Assembly (NCBI RefSeq): GCF_900106955.1
Contig: NZ_FNNI01000003.1
Coordinates: 310,001-374,000, forward strand
Source of the DNA: Aidingimonas halophila
GTDB lineage: Bacteria; Pseudomonadota; Gammaproteobacteria; Pseudomonadales; Halomonadaceae
Direction: 5' to 3'
Length of the DNA: 64,000 bases
Shown here: piece after piece, positions 9,824-18,787 of the stretch
How the letters are laid out: each line of letters starts with the position of its first letter
Position numbering within the stretch: position 1 is the stretch's first letter
Translations under genes and position numbers: made by a program
The notes under the pieces: generated by a model
What the model was told of the DNA's origin: nothing
What the model saw: only the letters and a program-made list of their open reading frames with translations
The model's database searches: none

Positions 9824-10558
9824 GTGTCATTACCTCGCATCCATGTCGCCGCCGAGCTCGTTGCCGGCGGCGAACTCATTCTACCGGAAGCCGCGGCACG
9901 GCATGTGGCGCTGGTGTTGCGCATGCGTCGTGGCGATACGTTGACCTTGTTCGACGGGGCAGGTCACGAAGCGTGCGCGACGCTCGTCGACGTGGATCGC
10001 AAGCGTGTCGCGGTACAGATTGATGCTGTCGGTGCCGGTCAGGGCGAATCCCCTCTTGTCGTCCATCTCGGTCAGGCGATCTCCAAGGGGGACCGCATGG
10101 ATTACGCCATCCAGAAAGCTGTCGAACTGGGAGTGGCGGCCATTACGCCTCTCTATACAGCCCATGGTGACGTGCGACTCAAGGGTGAGCGTCAGGCCAA
10201 GAAACTGGCACATTGGCAGGCGGTCGCCGCCAGTGCATGCGAACAGTGCGGTCGTGCCACCCTACCTCCTGTCCATGCGCCCTCGTCGCTGGCTGACTGG
10301 CTGACAGGGCGTGACGAGGCCTTGCGCCTCATGCTGCACCCCGCTGCCGAACATCACGGCCTCGATGGAGACATTCCCGCGTCGGCCGCGCTGTTGATCG
10401 GTCCTGAAGGAGGCCTCTCCCCCACCGAAGTCGATGCCGCCCGGGAAGCCGGATTCTCGGCGCTGTCGCTGGGACCGCGCATCCTGCGTACCGAAACCGC
10501 GCCCGTGGTAGCCCTCAGCCTGTTGCAGTTCCGGTTCGGCGACCTGCGCAGGGCCTGA
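9824..10558 (+). CDS. rsmE: 16S rRNA (uracil1498-N3)-methyltransferase
   Basis: SPOUT-class methyltransferase that modifies U1498 of 16S rRNA using SAM, 244 residues. An N-terminal PUA-like domain (about 1-70) is followed by the knotted methyltransferase domain. The diagnostic C-terminal motif LIGPEGGLSPTEVDAA occurs near 190, followed by LGPRILRTETA. The start is a GTG, 12 bases after secB; no ATG gives a complete N-terminus (SLPRIHVAAEL). It is probably co-transcribed with secB, with gshB following. Confidence 0.94.
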   Translation: MSLPRIHVAAELVAGGELILPEAAARHVALVLRMRRGDTLTLFDGAGHEACATLVDVDRKRVAVQIDAVGAGQGESPLVVHLGQAISKGDRMDYAIQKAVELGVAAITPLYTAHGDVRLKGERQAKKLAHWQAVAASACEQCGRATLPPVHAPSSLADWLTGRDEALRLMLHPAAEHHGLDGDIPASAALLIGPEGGLSPTEVDAAREAGFSALSLGPRILRTETAPVVALSLLQFRFGDLRRA

Positions 10559-10645
10559 TCCTGTCCTGTGTCAACGGGGCGCTTGGTCTCCCCGATATGC
10601 TGGGTCATACTGCGCTCATCGTTGAAACATCTTGGAAAGGTCACG

Positions 10646-11629
10646 ATGAGCGAACGCGCACTCAGGGTCGGAGTGGTGATGGATCCCATCGCCGACATCG
10701 CCTACAAGAAGGACTCGACATTGGCCATGCTGTGGGCCATCCAGGCTCGCGGCTGGTCGCTGTATTACATGGAGCCGGACGAGCTGTTTCTTCAGGATGG
10801 TCGGGCCTGGAGTCGGATGCGAGAGCTCGAGGCCTATCATGACTCCGAGCGCTGGTATGACCTGGGGACCCCTCAGGTCCAGCCGCTTGCCGAACTCGAT
10901 GTCATCTTGATGCGCCAGGACCCGCCGGTAGATAGCCATTTTCTCAACGTCGTTCATCTGCTGGGTTTTGCCGAGCGTGAGGGCGTGCTGGTGGTCAACC
11001 CGACCCGGGCGTTGCTGGAGTGCAACGAGAAGCTCTTTGCCCAGCAGTTCCCGCACTGCTGTGCGCCGACCCAGGTATCATGCGATGAAAAGATCCTGCG
11101 GGCGTTTCATGGCGAACATGGCGACGTGATTTTCAAGCCGTTGGACGGCATGGGAGGCAGCGGGATCTTTCATGTCGGGCCGGAAGGCCGCAACCTGGGG
11201 GCGATCATCGAGACACTCACGGAGCGAGGCCGTCACCAGATCATGGCCCAACGCTATATCCCCGAGATTACCGAGGGCGATACCCGTATCCTGCTGATCG
11301 ATGGGGAACCGGTACCCTACGGGTTGGCGAGGGTCCCGATGGCGGGGGAAACCCGTGGCAACCTGGCGGCCGGGGGGCGAGGAGTGAGCCGTGAACTCAC
11401 GGATCGTGACCGCTGGCTGATTGCGCAGGTGCAGCCCACTCTGCGTGACAAGGGACTGTTGTTCGTGGGGCTCGACGTGATCGGGGATTATATTACCGAG
11501 ATCAATGTCACCAGTCCGACGTGTATCCGCGAAATCGACGACCAGCGAGGCACCGACATTGCCGGAGATCTGATGGATGTCATCGCCCGACGTGTTGAGA
11601 CCGGGCCCCGACAGGACATCAAGAAATGA
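10646..11629 (+). CDS. gshB: Glutathione synthetase
   Basis: ATP-grasp ligase joining gamma-glutamylcysteine and glycine, 327 residues against about 315 in E. coli. The N-terminal substrate domain begins RVGVVMDPIADIAYKKDST. ATP-grasp motifs follow, with VIFKPLDGMGGSGIF near 160 and ITEINVTSPTCIREID near 290. The upstream open frame adds 26 codons without homology. The chosen ATG has GGAAAGG 7 bases upstream. The order gshB-yqgE-ruvX is conserved widely in gammaproteobacteria. Confidence 0.95.
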   Translation: MSERALRVGVVMDPIADIAYKKDSTLAMLWAIQARGWSLYYMEPDELFLQDGRAWSRMRELEAYHDSERWYDLGTPQVQPLAELDVILMRQDPPVDSHFLNVVHLLGFAEREGVLVVNPTRALLECNEKLFAQQFPHCCAPTQVSCDEKILRAFHGEHGDVIFKPLDGMGGSGIFHVGPEGRNLGAIIETLTERGRHQIMAQRYIPEITEGDTRILLIDGEPVPYGLARVPMAGETRGNLAAGGRGVSRELTDRDRWLIAQVQPTLRDKGLLFVGLDVIGDYITEINVTSPTCIREIDDQRGTDIAGDLMDVIARRVETGPRQDIKK

Positions 11630-11705
11630 TACAATTCGAGATAGAGCCATAGGTAACAATGTCGGCGAGCAGTAGAGCTGATACCCGCTGCCGCCCGGGA
11701 GGCCC

Positions 11706-12263
11706 ATGCAAACGTTGAAACACCATTTTCTGCTGGCGATGCCGCATCTCGAAGATCCCAATTTCGCCGGCAGCCTGAGTTATCTTTGCGATCATGACGA
11801 CAACGGCACGATGGGCGTGATCGTCAATCGACCGCTGGATCTGACGCTGGATGCTCTGTTCGAACAACTCGATATCGATGACGAGGAGAGCCCTCATCGC
11901 GACGCACCGGTCTACTACGGTGGTCCCGTGCACAAGGATCGTGGATTCATCCTGCATCGTGGCAGTAGCCAGTCGTGGGATTCCAGTATCCAGGTGGCGG
12001 ATGACATTGCGCTTACCACCTCCATGGATATGCTGCATGCCCTCGGGTCGGGGCGCGGCCCTGATGAGTTCCTGGTGTGTCTGGGGTGCTCCGGCTGGGA
12101 GGCCGGTCAGTTGGAGTCCGAAATCAAGGACAATGCCTGGCTGACCGTCGAAGGACGTGCCGATATCCTGTTCGAGGTGCCGCCGGAGCAACGCTTGAAT
12201 GCGGCGGCCGGCATCCTTGGCATCGACCTGAACCTGATGAGCCGCGAGGCCGGCCATAGCTGA
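11706..12263 (+). CDS. yqgE: YqgE/AlgH family protein (UPF0301)
   Basis: 185 residues covering the full UPF0301 domain, with hallmark stretches HFLLAMPHLEDPNFAGSLSY, GVIVNRPLDLTLD, YYGGPVHKDRGFILH and FLVCLGCSGWEAGQLE. The homologue AlgH influences alginate production in Pseudomonas, but the biochemical activity is unknown. It sits 76 bases after gshB and 3 bases before ruvX. The conserved gshB-yqgE-ruvX order is the strongest contextual support. There is a GGGAGG ribosome site in the leader. Confidence 0.93.
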   Translation: MQTLKHHFLLAMPHLEDPNFAGSLSYLCDHDDNGTMGVIVNRPLDLTLDALFEQLDIDDEESPHRDAPVYYGGPVHKDRGFILHRGSSQSWDSSIQVADDIALTTSMDMLHALGSGRGPDEFLVCLGCSGWEAGQLESEIKDNAWLTVEGRADILFEVPPEQRLNAAAGILGIDLNLMSREAGHS

Positions 12264-12266
12264 TCC

Positions 12267-12722
12267 ATGACGGCGACAGAGGGGCAGCGCCTGATCCTGG
12301 CGTTCGATTTCGGGACCCGTCGGATGGGCGTGGCCGTTGGTAATGAATGGATTCGGCGTGCCACGGCCCTGGATCCGATACCGGCCCGCGATGGTATTCC
12401 CGACTGGCAGCAGGTGACCCGGTTAGTCGAGGAATGGCAACCGGACCTGTTCGTGGTCGGATTGCCGCTCAACATGGACGGCTCGGAATCCGATATGAGC
12501 GTGCGGGCGCGCAAATTCGGCAATCGTCTGCATGGTCGCTATGGCAAGCCCTGCGAAATGACCGATGAACGGGGGTCCACACGTGAAGCCAAGGCGATTG
12601 CCCGTGAAGCCGGTCATAAAGGCAATTATCGCGATGAAGGGGTCGACGGCTTGTCCGCCCAGTTGATTCTCGAGGGGTACTTCGCCGCTCGGGAGGGCTT
12701 GCCGCCACGGTCACGGCCGTGA
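12267..12722 (+). CDS. ruvX: Putative pre-16S rRNA nuclease (RuvX/YqgF)
   Basis: 151-residue RNase H-fold protein of the YqgF family. The first acidic catalytic motif is LAFDFGTRRMGVAVG (about 10-24), the second lies in FVVGLPLNMDGSES (near 66-79), and the conserved TDERGSTREA stretch follows. It acts in maturation of the 5' end of 16S rRNA in E. coli. It is coupled to yqgE with a 3-base gap. It converges on the next minus-strand gene with only 16 bases between stops. Confidence 0.93.
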   Translation: MTATEGQRLILAFDFGTRRMGVAVGNEWIRRATALDPIPARDGIPDWQQVTRLVEEWQPDLFVVGLPLNMDGSESDMSVRARKFGNRLHGRYGKPCEMTDERGSTREAKAIAREAGHKGNYRDEGVDGLSAQLILEGYFAAREGLPPRSRP

Positions 12723-12738
12723 CGGCTCGAGATGACAT

Positions 12739-13377
12739 TCATGCCGTGGCGTCGGCGTAGGCTTCCCTGACATCGTCCACGGTGATGCAGGTGTATTTGT
12801 CCATGAAGAACGCCAGTGTCGAAGGACAGGCGAAACGCTCTTCGAATTCTTCTCGGTTGCCGTCACGTTCACGAACGACATGGGCACGATATTGGTCGCC
12901 GTCCCGGGCCACATGAACGGTTGCCTCAAGACCATAAACCTGCTTGTTGACGGTCAGTTCTCCGTGACGGGACAGCATGGCCTCCAACTGCTCCCCATCC
13001 TGAATCTCTTCCGACGTGGCCCAGAGGTCCTGATCGCGATCACCGTATTGGTAGAGGATGGAAATCAGCAAGGCCGAGAACACGATCCCGATCAACAACT
13101 GCGTGATCTGGGCATGCGACGGTGATGTCGTCAACAGCAGCAACGCCTGAATGATGGCACCGGCCGCCAGGAACATGGCCAATGGTCGCCAGATACGTGG
13201 GTTCATGACCCCCTTGTTGAGTGCATAACCCCATAGCCCGGCGACAGCCAAAGCACCGACGGCGACCTGGATCACGACCATCGCCGATCCGCCACCGACC
13301 ATCAATGCGATCACCCCCAGGATGAGCAGCAGGCTGTATAGGGCGCCTAACATCATATAGGCTCGCTCCAGGTTCAT
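12739..13377 (-). CDS. Hypothetical membrane protein, four predicted spans
   Basis: I do not recognise a family. From the chosen start (212 residues, MNLERAYMML...) there are four hydrophobic helices in the first 120 residues, with a short YALNKGVMNPRIWRP loop between the second and third. A soluble C-terminal domain of about 90 residues follows (DQDLWATSEE... to ...VREAYADATA). The frame runs 26 codons further upstream, but GGGAGG lies 10 bases before this ATG, while the ATG three codons earlier sits too close to that site. It lies alone between convergent ruvX and pyrB. Function unknown; a membrane sensor or accessory role is possible but unsupported. Confidence 0.6.
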   Translation of the reverse strand: MNLERAYMMLGALYSLLLILGVIALMVGGGSAMVVIQVAVGALAVAGLWGYALNKGVMNPRIWRPLAMFLAAGAIIQALLLLTTSPSHAQITQLLIGIVFSALLISILYQYGDRDQDLWATSEEIQDGEQLEAMLSRHGELTVNKQVYGLEATVHVARDGDQYRAHVVRERDGNREEFEERFACPSTLAFFMDKYTCITVDDVREAYADATA

Positions 13378-13520
13378 AGGCGTCATGCCTCCCTTATCGT
13401 TCGCTCTTGTCATTGGTATCCGACCGGTTATCCGGCGATAGCTTCTCATATTCATCGCGCATGATCAGCCCTGCGAAGGTCTAGTCACGTCATGGACAGG
13501 GCTAACGACTGACCAGCGCG

Positions 13521-14552
13521 TCAGAAATCCGCATCATCCACGCCGATCTTGTGGGGGACAAACCAACGGACGTCACGGCGCTCCTTGTCGATCAGATGCT
13601 CGACACCCAACAGCGTCGCGAAAATCGCCATGCGTATCGGGATGCCATTGTCGGTCTGGCGAAATATTGCCAGGCGAGGATCTCCGTTAAGGTCGGGGTC
13701 GAGGTCATTGGCTTCGGACCGACTATCACGAGGCAATGGGTGCATGACGATCGTATCGCGGGCACAGTGACGGTCGAGGAACGACCGGTCAACGATGAAG
13801 TCTCGCGTAAGGCCGGTGAAACTCTCGGTCATCTCTTCAGTAAAGCGTTCCTTCTGGATTCGTGTCGTATAGATGACATCCAGATCATGAAAGTCACTGA
13901 CCAGGTTATGCCGACGCTCGATACGGTGGCCGCGTGACACGGCCAGGTCGACCACATGATCCGGCATTTCCAGGCCGGGCGGTGAGACCAAGGTGATGCG
14001 CAGGGGATCGAAGAGCGACAACAGTTTGATCAGCGAGTGCACGGTGCGGCCGTACTTTAGATCGCCGGTCAGTAACAGATGAGCACCGGCCAGTGACTTG
14101 CCGAGCCGAGTGAATTCCTTGTCGATAGTATACAGGTCCAGCAATGCCTGGCTGGGATGCTCGCCGGGACCGTCGCCGCCATTGATCACCGGGACGTTGG
14201 TTGCCTGGGCGAACTCACTTACCGAGCCCTGTTCCGGGTGCCGCATGACGATGGCGTCGACATAGCCACTCATCACCCGGCTGGTATCGTAGAGTGACTC
14301 CCCCTTGGCCATCGAGGAAAAGGTGAAGCCGGTGGTATCGCAGACACTGCCTCCCAGGCGGCAGAAGGCGGTATTGAAACTGACGCGGGTTCTCGTGCTG
14401 GCCTCAAAGAACAGGTTGCCGAGCACGGCACCTTCCAGAACGCGCGTTACCTGGCGTCGTTGGGCGATGGGCTCGACCTGCCGAGCTACCTGAAAGAGAT
14501 GTTCGACGCGTTCACGGGACAGGGAGTCGACTGACAACAGATGTGGCGTCAT
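13521..14552 (-). CDS. pyrB: Aspartate carbamoyltransferase catalytic subunit
   Basis: Catalyses the committed step of pyrimidine synthesis from aspartate and carbamoyl phosphate. Carbamoyl-phosphate motif FFEASTRTRVSF is near 48-59, HPSQALLDLYTI near 130, and the aspartate-binding region MHPLPRDSR near 265. At 343 residues it is longer than the 310-residue E. coli chain, with an insert around SEANDLDPDLNGDPRLAIFR and a C-terminal tail RDVRWFVPHKIGVDDADF. No regulatory subunit (pyrI), pyrR or inactive pyrC homologue is adjacent. Upstream it is separated from the IclR gene by 94 bases on the same strand. Confidence 0.93.
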   Translation of the reverse strand: MTPHLLSVDSLSRERVEHLFQVARQVEPIAQRRQVTRVLEGAVLGNLFFEASTRTRVSFNTAFCRLGGSVCDTTGFTFSSMAKGESLYDTSRVMSGYVDAIVMRHPEQGSVSEFAQATNVPVINGGDGPGEHPSQALLDLYTIDKEFTRLGKSLAGAHLLLTGDLKYGRTVHSLIKLLSLFDPLRITLVSPPGLEMPDHVVDLAVSRGHRIERRHNLVSDFHDLDVIYTTRIQKERFTEEMTESFTGLTRDFIVDRSFLDRHCARDTIVMHPLPRDSRSEANDLDPDLNGDPRLAIFRQTDNGIPIRMAIFATLLGVEHLIDKERRDVRWFVPHKIGVDDADF

Positions 14553-14646
14553 CGCGCTGGGCCTCGCAATGTGGTGTGACGAATGGCGGTGGATAGTGTA
14601 ACCGCTGTCGGGTGTACGTCACGAGGCGCCTGCAAAGAAATGCGGT

Positions 14647-15525
14647 TCAGGCAGTGTATTCCGCTGCTTCCGGCAACCGCCCGCCCAATTGCTCCGTGAT
14701 TTCACGCGCCGCGCGGCTGACCAGTCCACCGAGTTCCGCCAGGCGCGATTCGGAAATCCTGGCGACGGGGCCTGACACCGAAATGGCGGCCAATGGGCTA
14801 CCCTGCTCGTCATGAATCGACGCGGCAACACAGTGCAAGCCCACAGCGTGCTCTTCACGATCGCAGGCATACCCCTGGCGCCGGATCTCGGCAAGACCTT
14901 GTCGAAGCCGGGCCGGTGTGTCGATGGTATTGTCGGTGACCCGAGGTAGGCCGCGAGCCTGCAGAATGCGTTCGATATCCTTGTCGGGAAGCCAGGCCAG
15001 CAAGGCCTTGCCCACGCCTGAGGCATGCATCGGCGCACGTGATCCCAGCGGCGTGATCATGCGCATCATCTGGGGGGATTCGCTCTGGGCCAGAAAGACT
15101 GCCATGCCATCATCGCGGATACCGAGATTGGCGGACTCACCCGTCTCTTCGGTCAGTCGGCGAAGATAAGGGCGCGCCGTCGCCACGAAATCGCGCGCTT
15201 CCAGAAAGGTATTACCGATCTGGAATGTCTTCACGCCGATTTTCCACAGACCGAGTTCGGTATCCTGTGTGATGAATCCCTGTTTGTGCAGAGCCTGTAA
15301 TAATCGGTGCGTGGTCGAGGGGGCCAGACCCACGATCTGGGCGATGTCGGACAAGGCGAGGCCGAGCGGCGCTGCTGCCAGCCCCTCGAGGATATTCAAG
15401 CCACGCACCAGTGACTGGCTATGCCCGCCACTGCCCTTGCCAGAGCCGGCAGGCCGCCCCACCGTTTTGCGTTTGGTCTCCGTCACGCCTGCTTCTCCGT
15501 CACCCGTGCGTTCATTTCGCGCCAT
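14647..15525 (-). CDS. IclR-family transcriptional regulator, likely of the lower purine/glyoxylate genes
   Basis: 292 residues. A basic linker (KRKTVGRPAGSGKGSGG) precedes a winged helix (about 35-95, LALSDIAQIVGLAPSTTHRL) and the IclR effector domain (about 110-285, ending near LGGRLPEAAEYTA). I start at the ATG preceded by GAAGG 8 bases upstream; the longer frame and an ATG five codons earlier lack a site. It follows uraD by 49 bases on the same strand. By analogy with E. coli AllR, an IclR protein that represses gcl and allantoin genes, it probably binds the two identical 17-bp palindromes before allE and gcl. That link is inference. Confidence 0.85.
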   Translation of the reverse strand: MARNERTGDGEAGVTETKRKTVGRPAGSGKGSGGHSQSLVRGLNILEGLAAAPLGLALSDIAQIVGLAPSTTHRLLQALHKQGFITQDTELGLWKIGVKTFQIGNTFLEARDFVATARPYLRRLTEETGESANLGIRDDGMAVFLAQSESPQMMRMITPLGSRAPMHASGVGKALLAWLPDKDIERILQARGLPRVTDNTIDTPARLRQGLAEIRRQGYACDREEHAVGLHCVAASIHDEQGSPLAAISVSGPVARISESRLAELGGLVSRAAREITEQLGGRLPEAAEYTA

Positions 15526-15574
15526 AGCATACACCTTCATGACGGTTCTGTCGTGGTGACGGAAATCGATTCCA

Positions 15575-16102
15575 TTATCGTTCGGCGCGGGCCTCCAGGC
15601 GCAGTTGAGCAATACGGTTGATTTGATCGATGGCGGTGCGTCGTTCGTCATCCGGTGTATTGTTCAGGCGCGATTCGAAGGCCGCCAGAATCGTGTGCCG
15701 ATCATTACCTTTGACGGCCATCACGAACGGGAATTCGAAGCGTTTCTTATAGGCGTCGTTGAGGCGCTCGAAACGGGCCAACTCCTCTGGCGTGCATTGA
15801 TCCAGCCCCGCCCCTGCCTGTTCAAGGGTCGAATCGTCGGTCAGGTCACCCGCCACAGCGGCTTTACCCGCAAGATCGGGGTGTGCACGGATCACTGCCA
15901 GCTGTTGTTCCGGGCTCGCTTCGGACAGTACGGCGGCCATGGCGGAAGCCAAACCCGCCGGTGAGTCGTGTGCTTCGGTCAGACCTCTCTCCCAGGCGCC
16001 TTCGGCTACCCAGGGTGAATGTTCGTAAACATCGCCATAGTGGGCCACGAACGCTGTCCTATCGAGCTGACTGGGGCGCGGTGAGAGCAGTGGCGTCGTC
16101 AT
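15575..16102 (-). CDS. uraD: 2-oxo-4-hydroxy-4-carboxy-5-ureidoimidazoline decarboxylase
   Basis: 175 residues of the all-helical OHCU decarboxylase fold. It performs the third step of urate breakdown, converting OHCU stereospecifically to (S)-allantoin. The catalytic histidine lies in IRAHPDLAGKAAV (near 71-83), and the family motif LNDAYKKRFEFPFVMAVKG near 113-131 is intact. It is divergent from uraH-puuD across a 197-base gap and is the first gene of a probable uraD-iclR unit. Its leader contains a TTGTATACAA-type palindrome. Confidence 0.95.
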   Translation of the reverse strand: MTTPLLSPRPSQLDRTAFVAHYGDVYEHSPWVAEGAWERGLTEAHDSPAGLASAMAAVLSEASPEQQLAVIRAHPDLAGKAAVAGDLTDDSTLEQAGAGLDQCTPEELARFERLNDAYKKRFEFPFVMAVKGNDRHTILAAFESRLNNTPDDERRTAIDQINRIAQLRLEARAER

Positions 16103-16147
16103 TATGGATTATCTCCTGCTAGTGAGTTGGCGTACTCGATACAATAA

Positions 16148-16157
16148 CTGTATACAA
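16148..16157. promoter_or_regulatory. Candidate operator, TTGTATACAA type (uraD/uraH gap)
   Basis: CTGTATACAA, 9 of 10 positions matching the palindrome TTGTATACAA. It is 46 bases upstream of uraD in the divergent uraD/uraH gap. A further ATACAA half-site lies at 16139-16144. Similar palindromes recur before the GntR gene, the racemase gene, puuE and gcl, so I infer a site for the GntR/FCD regulator encoded at 17997. Confidence 0.55.
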
Positions 16158-16299
16158 AAAATCTTTGAAATGTACTCTATTAAGAGCTAAAAATGTTTTC
16201 ATAGGAGTAGGGATCAGCCTAGCGGCTGTCGTTCAACCTGTCAGCGTCGTGAACGTAATGCCGCCTATCATCAATCGATAATGTTCGAGGAGAATTCCC

Positions 16300-16653
16300 A
16301 TGGGTTACCTGACAACGCATGTATTGGACACTGCCCGTGGTCGTCCCGGCGAGGGCATCCGTATCGAAATTTTCCGTCTCGAGGGAGAACGCCGCGAGTA
16401 CCTGGGCGAGGTCGTGACCAATGACGATGGACGTTGCGATGCCCCGCTTCTGGAGGGCAGCGCCTTCACCGTCGGTGAGTACGAATTGCTGTTCCATGCC
16501 GGTGATTATCTCGATCGTCATCAGGCGCCAGGGATGTCACCCCGTTTCCTTAATCGCATCCCTCTACGGTTCGGTGTCGCTGATGCCGGTGAGCACTATC
16601 ACGTGCCACTGCTGTTGTCGCCGTTCGGCTATTCCTCGTATCGCGGCAGCTGA
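16300..16653 (+). CDS. uraH: 5-hydroxyisourate hydrolase
   Basis: 117-residue transthyretin-fold enzyme that hydrolyses 5-hydroxyisourate, the unstable product of urate oxidase. The three family signatures are present: N-terminal [14 protein letters not shown], central RIPLRFGV with the preceding H-containing GDYLDRH, and the C-terminal tetrapeptide YRGS that separates these enzymes from transthyretin. AGGAGAA sits just before the ATG. It is 55 bases upstream of puuD, which makes the substrate, so the two are probably co-transcribed. Confidence 0.96.
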   Translation: MGYLTTHVLDTARGRPGEGIRIEIFRLEGERREYLGEVVTNDDGRCDAPLLEGSAFTVGEYELLFHAGDYLDRHQAPGMSPRFLNRIPLRFGVADAGEHYHVPLLLSPFGYSSYRGS

Positions 16654-16708
16654 AGAGCGCACGACACGCCATCAATGAACAACAACGACATTTGCCGAGG
16701 ATCTGTTC

Positions 16709-17914
16709 ATGCCCTCATATTTGCTGGATTTCATTAACTTCATGCTGCGATGGCTGCATGTCATTGCGGCCATCGCCTGGATCGGGGAATCGATCTATTT
16801 CGTGATGCTGGATAACAGCCTGAAAACGCCCGAGGACGAGAGCAGCCGACGCAAGGGCGTTTTCGGCGAAATGTGGGCCGTACATGGTGGCGGCTTCTAC
16901 CACAACCAGAAATACGCCACGAGCCCCGAAAAACTGCCGGATGACCTGCACTGGTCGTATTGGAAGTCCTATACGACCTGGTTGTCGGGATTTGCTCTGT
17001 TCGTCTTGCTCTATATGGCGAACCCGGGTTTCTATCTGGTCGATTCCGGTAACGACTGGGAATGGGCGGCGAACATGAACGGAGCGGAAGCCAATATCCT
17101 GGCGCTCGCATTCCTGTTCGGCGGCTGGGTCGTTTACAACCAGATGTGCAAGCGCATCAGCCCCAATATGGAGCGGGATGGCCTGCTTAGCCTGGCAGTG
17201 GCCGTCCTGATGGTCTTTGTCGCTTACTTGAGTACCCAACTCTTTGCCGGACGCGCCGCCTTCCTGTTGACCGGTGCCGTGATGGCGACCGCCATGTCGG
17301 CCAATGTGTTCTACTGGATCATTCCCGGACAGCGTCGCATGGTCGAGGCGATGAAGGCCGGTGAGGAGCCCGATCCGCTCGATGGCAAGCGAGGCAAGCA
17401 GCGCTCGGTACACAATACCTATTTCACTCTACCCGTGGTTCTGTTGATGATCAGCAATCATTACTCGTTCGTGTATTCCCACGAGTATGCCTGGTTGCTC
17501 ATGTCGCTGTTCATCTTCGCGGGTGCCCTGATTCGTCAGTTCTTCGTACTGATGCATGCGGGATCGATTCGTCCGGCCTATCCGGCTGCCGGGGTGGCTC
17601 TGATATTGCTGGCATTCTGGATTGCGGCCCCAGCTGGCAGTTCCTCTGGGGACGAGAGCGCCGACGCTGATGGGCCGACACTGGATGAAGTCCATGCCAT
17701 CGTCGAGGATCGCTGCGTCCAGTGTCACTCGTCCGACCCGAGTGAGGATGGCTACTCCTCGGCGCCCGCGGGTATTGAATACGATACCAAGGAGCAGTTG
17801 CAGAAGATGATGGCTGATACCAAGGAGGTAGTGGCCAGCGAATACATGCCGTTGGGTAACGTGACCGAAATGACCGAGGAAGAGCGGGAGGTCATCGCCG
17901 ACTGGCGTGAATAA
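16709..17914 (+). CDS. puuD: Membrane-bound urate oxidase with cytochrome c domain
   Basis: 401 residues. The N-terminal urate oxidase N domain has about eight to nine membrane spans (first at about 8-28, LDFINFMLRWLHVIAAIAWIG). A periplasmic class I cytochrome c domain follows from about 320, with heme motif C336-V-Q-C339-H340. A candidate axial methionine lies in ASEYMPLGN. PuuD proteins oxidise urate and probably pass electrons through the heme to the respiratory chain instead of making hydrogen peroxide. Clustering with uraH and uraD supports the call. A TAAGGAGG overlaps its stop codon, though the next gene is 82 bases on. Confidence 0.93.
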   Translation: MPSYLLDFINFMLRWLHVIAAIAWIGESIYFVMLDNSLKTPEDESSRRKGVFGEMWAVHGGGFYHNQKYATSPEKLPDDLHWSYWKSYTTWLSGFALFVLLYMANPGFYLVDSGNDWEWAANMNGAEANILALAFLFGGWVVYNQMCKRISPNMERDGLLSLAVAVLMVFVAYLSTQLFAGRAAFLLTGAVMATAMSANVFYWIIPGQRRMVEAMKAGEEPDPLDGKRGKQRSVHNTYFTLPVVLLMISNHYSFVYSHEYAWLLMSLFIFAGALIRQFFVLMHAGSIRPAYPAAGVALILLAFWIAAPAGSSSGDESADADGPTLDEVHAIVEDRCVQCHSSDPSEDGYSSAPAGIEYDTKEQLQKMMADTKEVVASEYMPLGNVTEMTEEEREVIADWRE

Positions 17915-17942
17915 GGAGGCGTGGGTCGCTTCGTCAACGAAA

Positions 17943-17952
17943 GCGTATACAA
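17943..17952. promoter_or_regulatory. Candidate operator, TTGTATACAA type (before GntR gene)
   Basis: GCGTATACAA, 8 of 10 matches to TTGTATACAA. It lies 45 bases upstream of the GntR/FCD regulator gene and overlaps a possible -10 (TACAAT at 17948-17953), consistent with autoregulation. Confidence 0.45.
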
Positions 17953-17996
17953 TGGGGTCAGACGTGATTTACAGCTGATGTGGAGCCTTGTTGACC

Positions 17997-18737
17997 ATGA
18001 CGGAGCGACAATCACAACCGGTGTCCAGTCCCTCTTCCCCTCAGCGTCGCCGGGGCAAGAACGGTGATGGTGACAAGCGTCATGATGCCATCTATCGCGC
18101 GATCAGTGACGCCATCATCGAGCATCGTCTCAAACCCGGTGCCCGTTTGAGGGAAGACGCGTTGTCCGACGTGTTTGGTGTCAGCCGCACCGGGATTCGC
18201 AAGATTCTCCAGCGCCTGGCCCTGGAACAGATCGTGACCTTGACGCCACGTCGCGGTGCGAGTGTGACACGGCCTACGGCGGATGAAGCCAAGGATGTAT
18301 TCGATGCCCGTCAGATGATCGAATGCGGGCTGATGGAGGCCGTGGCGCGTCGCATCACGGCAGCGGATATCGACGAGCTGCGGGACATGGCCAAGCGGGA
18401 GCGCGACGCCTTGCGGGTGGGGGAACAGAGTACCGCCATCAAATTATCGGCAGCGTTCCATGAGCGCCTGGCACAGCTTTCAGGCAACGCCACGCTGGCC
18501 GATTTCGTCGCACGGTTGTGCTCGCGCTCCTCATTGATTCTGGCCGTGTATGGCAGTTCCGGCCACCTGGGATGCGAGTCCCATGATCATGACGAACTGG
18601 TCCGTCATCTGGAAGCCGGAGATGGCGAGCGGGCTAAAACGTTCATGAGTCGTCACCTCAAAACGATCGAGTCTTCCTTGTCGATCGTCGAAGAGGAAGA
18701 TCAGACCCCCGATCTGTATCGCATCTTTGCCGAGTGA
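17997..18737 (+). CDS. GntR-family (FCD/FadR type) transcriptional regulator
   Basis: 246 residues. The N-terminal tail is Ser/Arg-rich. The winged helix spans about 30-95 (IYRAISDAIIEHRLKPGARL, then EDALSDVFGVSRTGIRKIL), and a C-terminal FCD ligand domain covers about 98-235. FCD metal-ligand positions look present (FHERLAQLSGN, ESHDHDELVRHL, SRHLKTIE). I start at the ATG 11 bases after GGAG; two upstream in-frame TTG codons are possible alternatives. It stands between puuD and the permease genes, so I infer it controls the upper urate/allantoin genes through the repeated TTGTATACAA-type sites. Confidence 0.88.
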   Translation: MTERQSQPVSSPSSPQRRRGKNGDGDKRHDAIYRAISDAIIEHRLKPGARLREDALSDVFGVSRTGIRKILQRLALEQIVTLTPRRGASVTRPTADEAKDVFDARQMIECGLMEAVARRITAADIDELRDMAKRERDALRVGEQSTAIKLSAAFHERLAQLSGNATLADFVARLCSRSSLILAVYGSSGHLGCESHDHDELVRHLEAGDGERAKTFMSRHLKTIESSLSIVEEEDQTPDLYRIFAE

Positions 18738-18787
18738 CCCGGTGTCAGGACACCGGGTCGGTTGGCATGGATGGCGTGAAATTCCGT

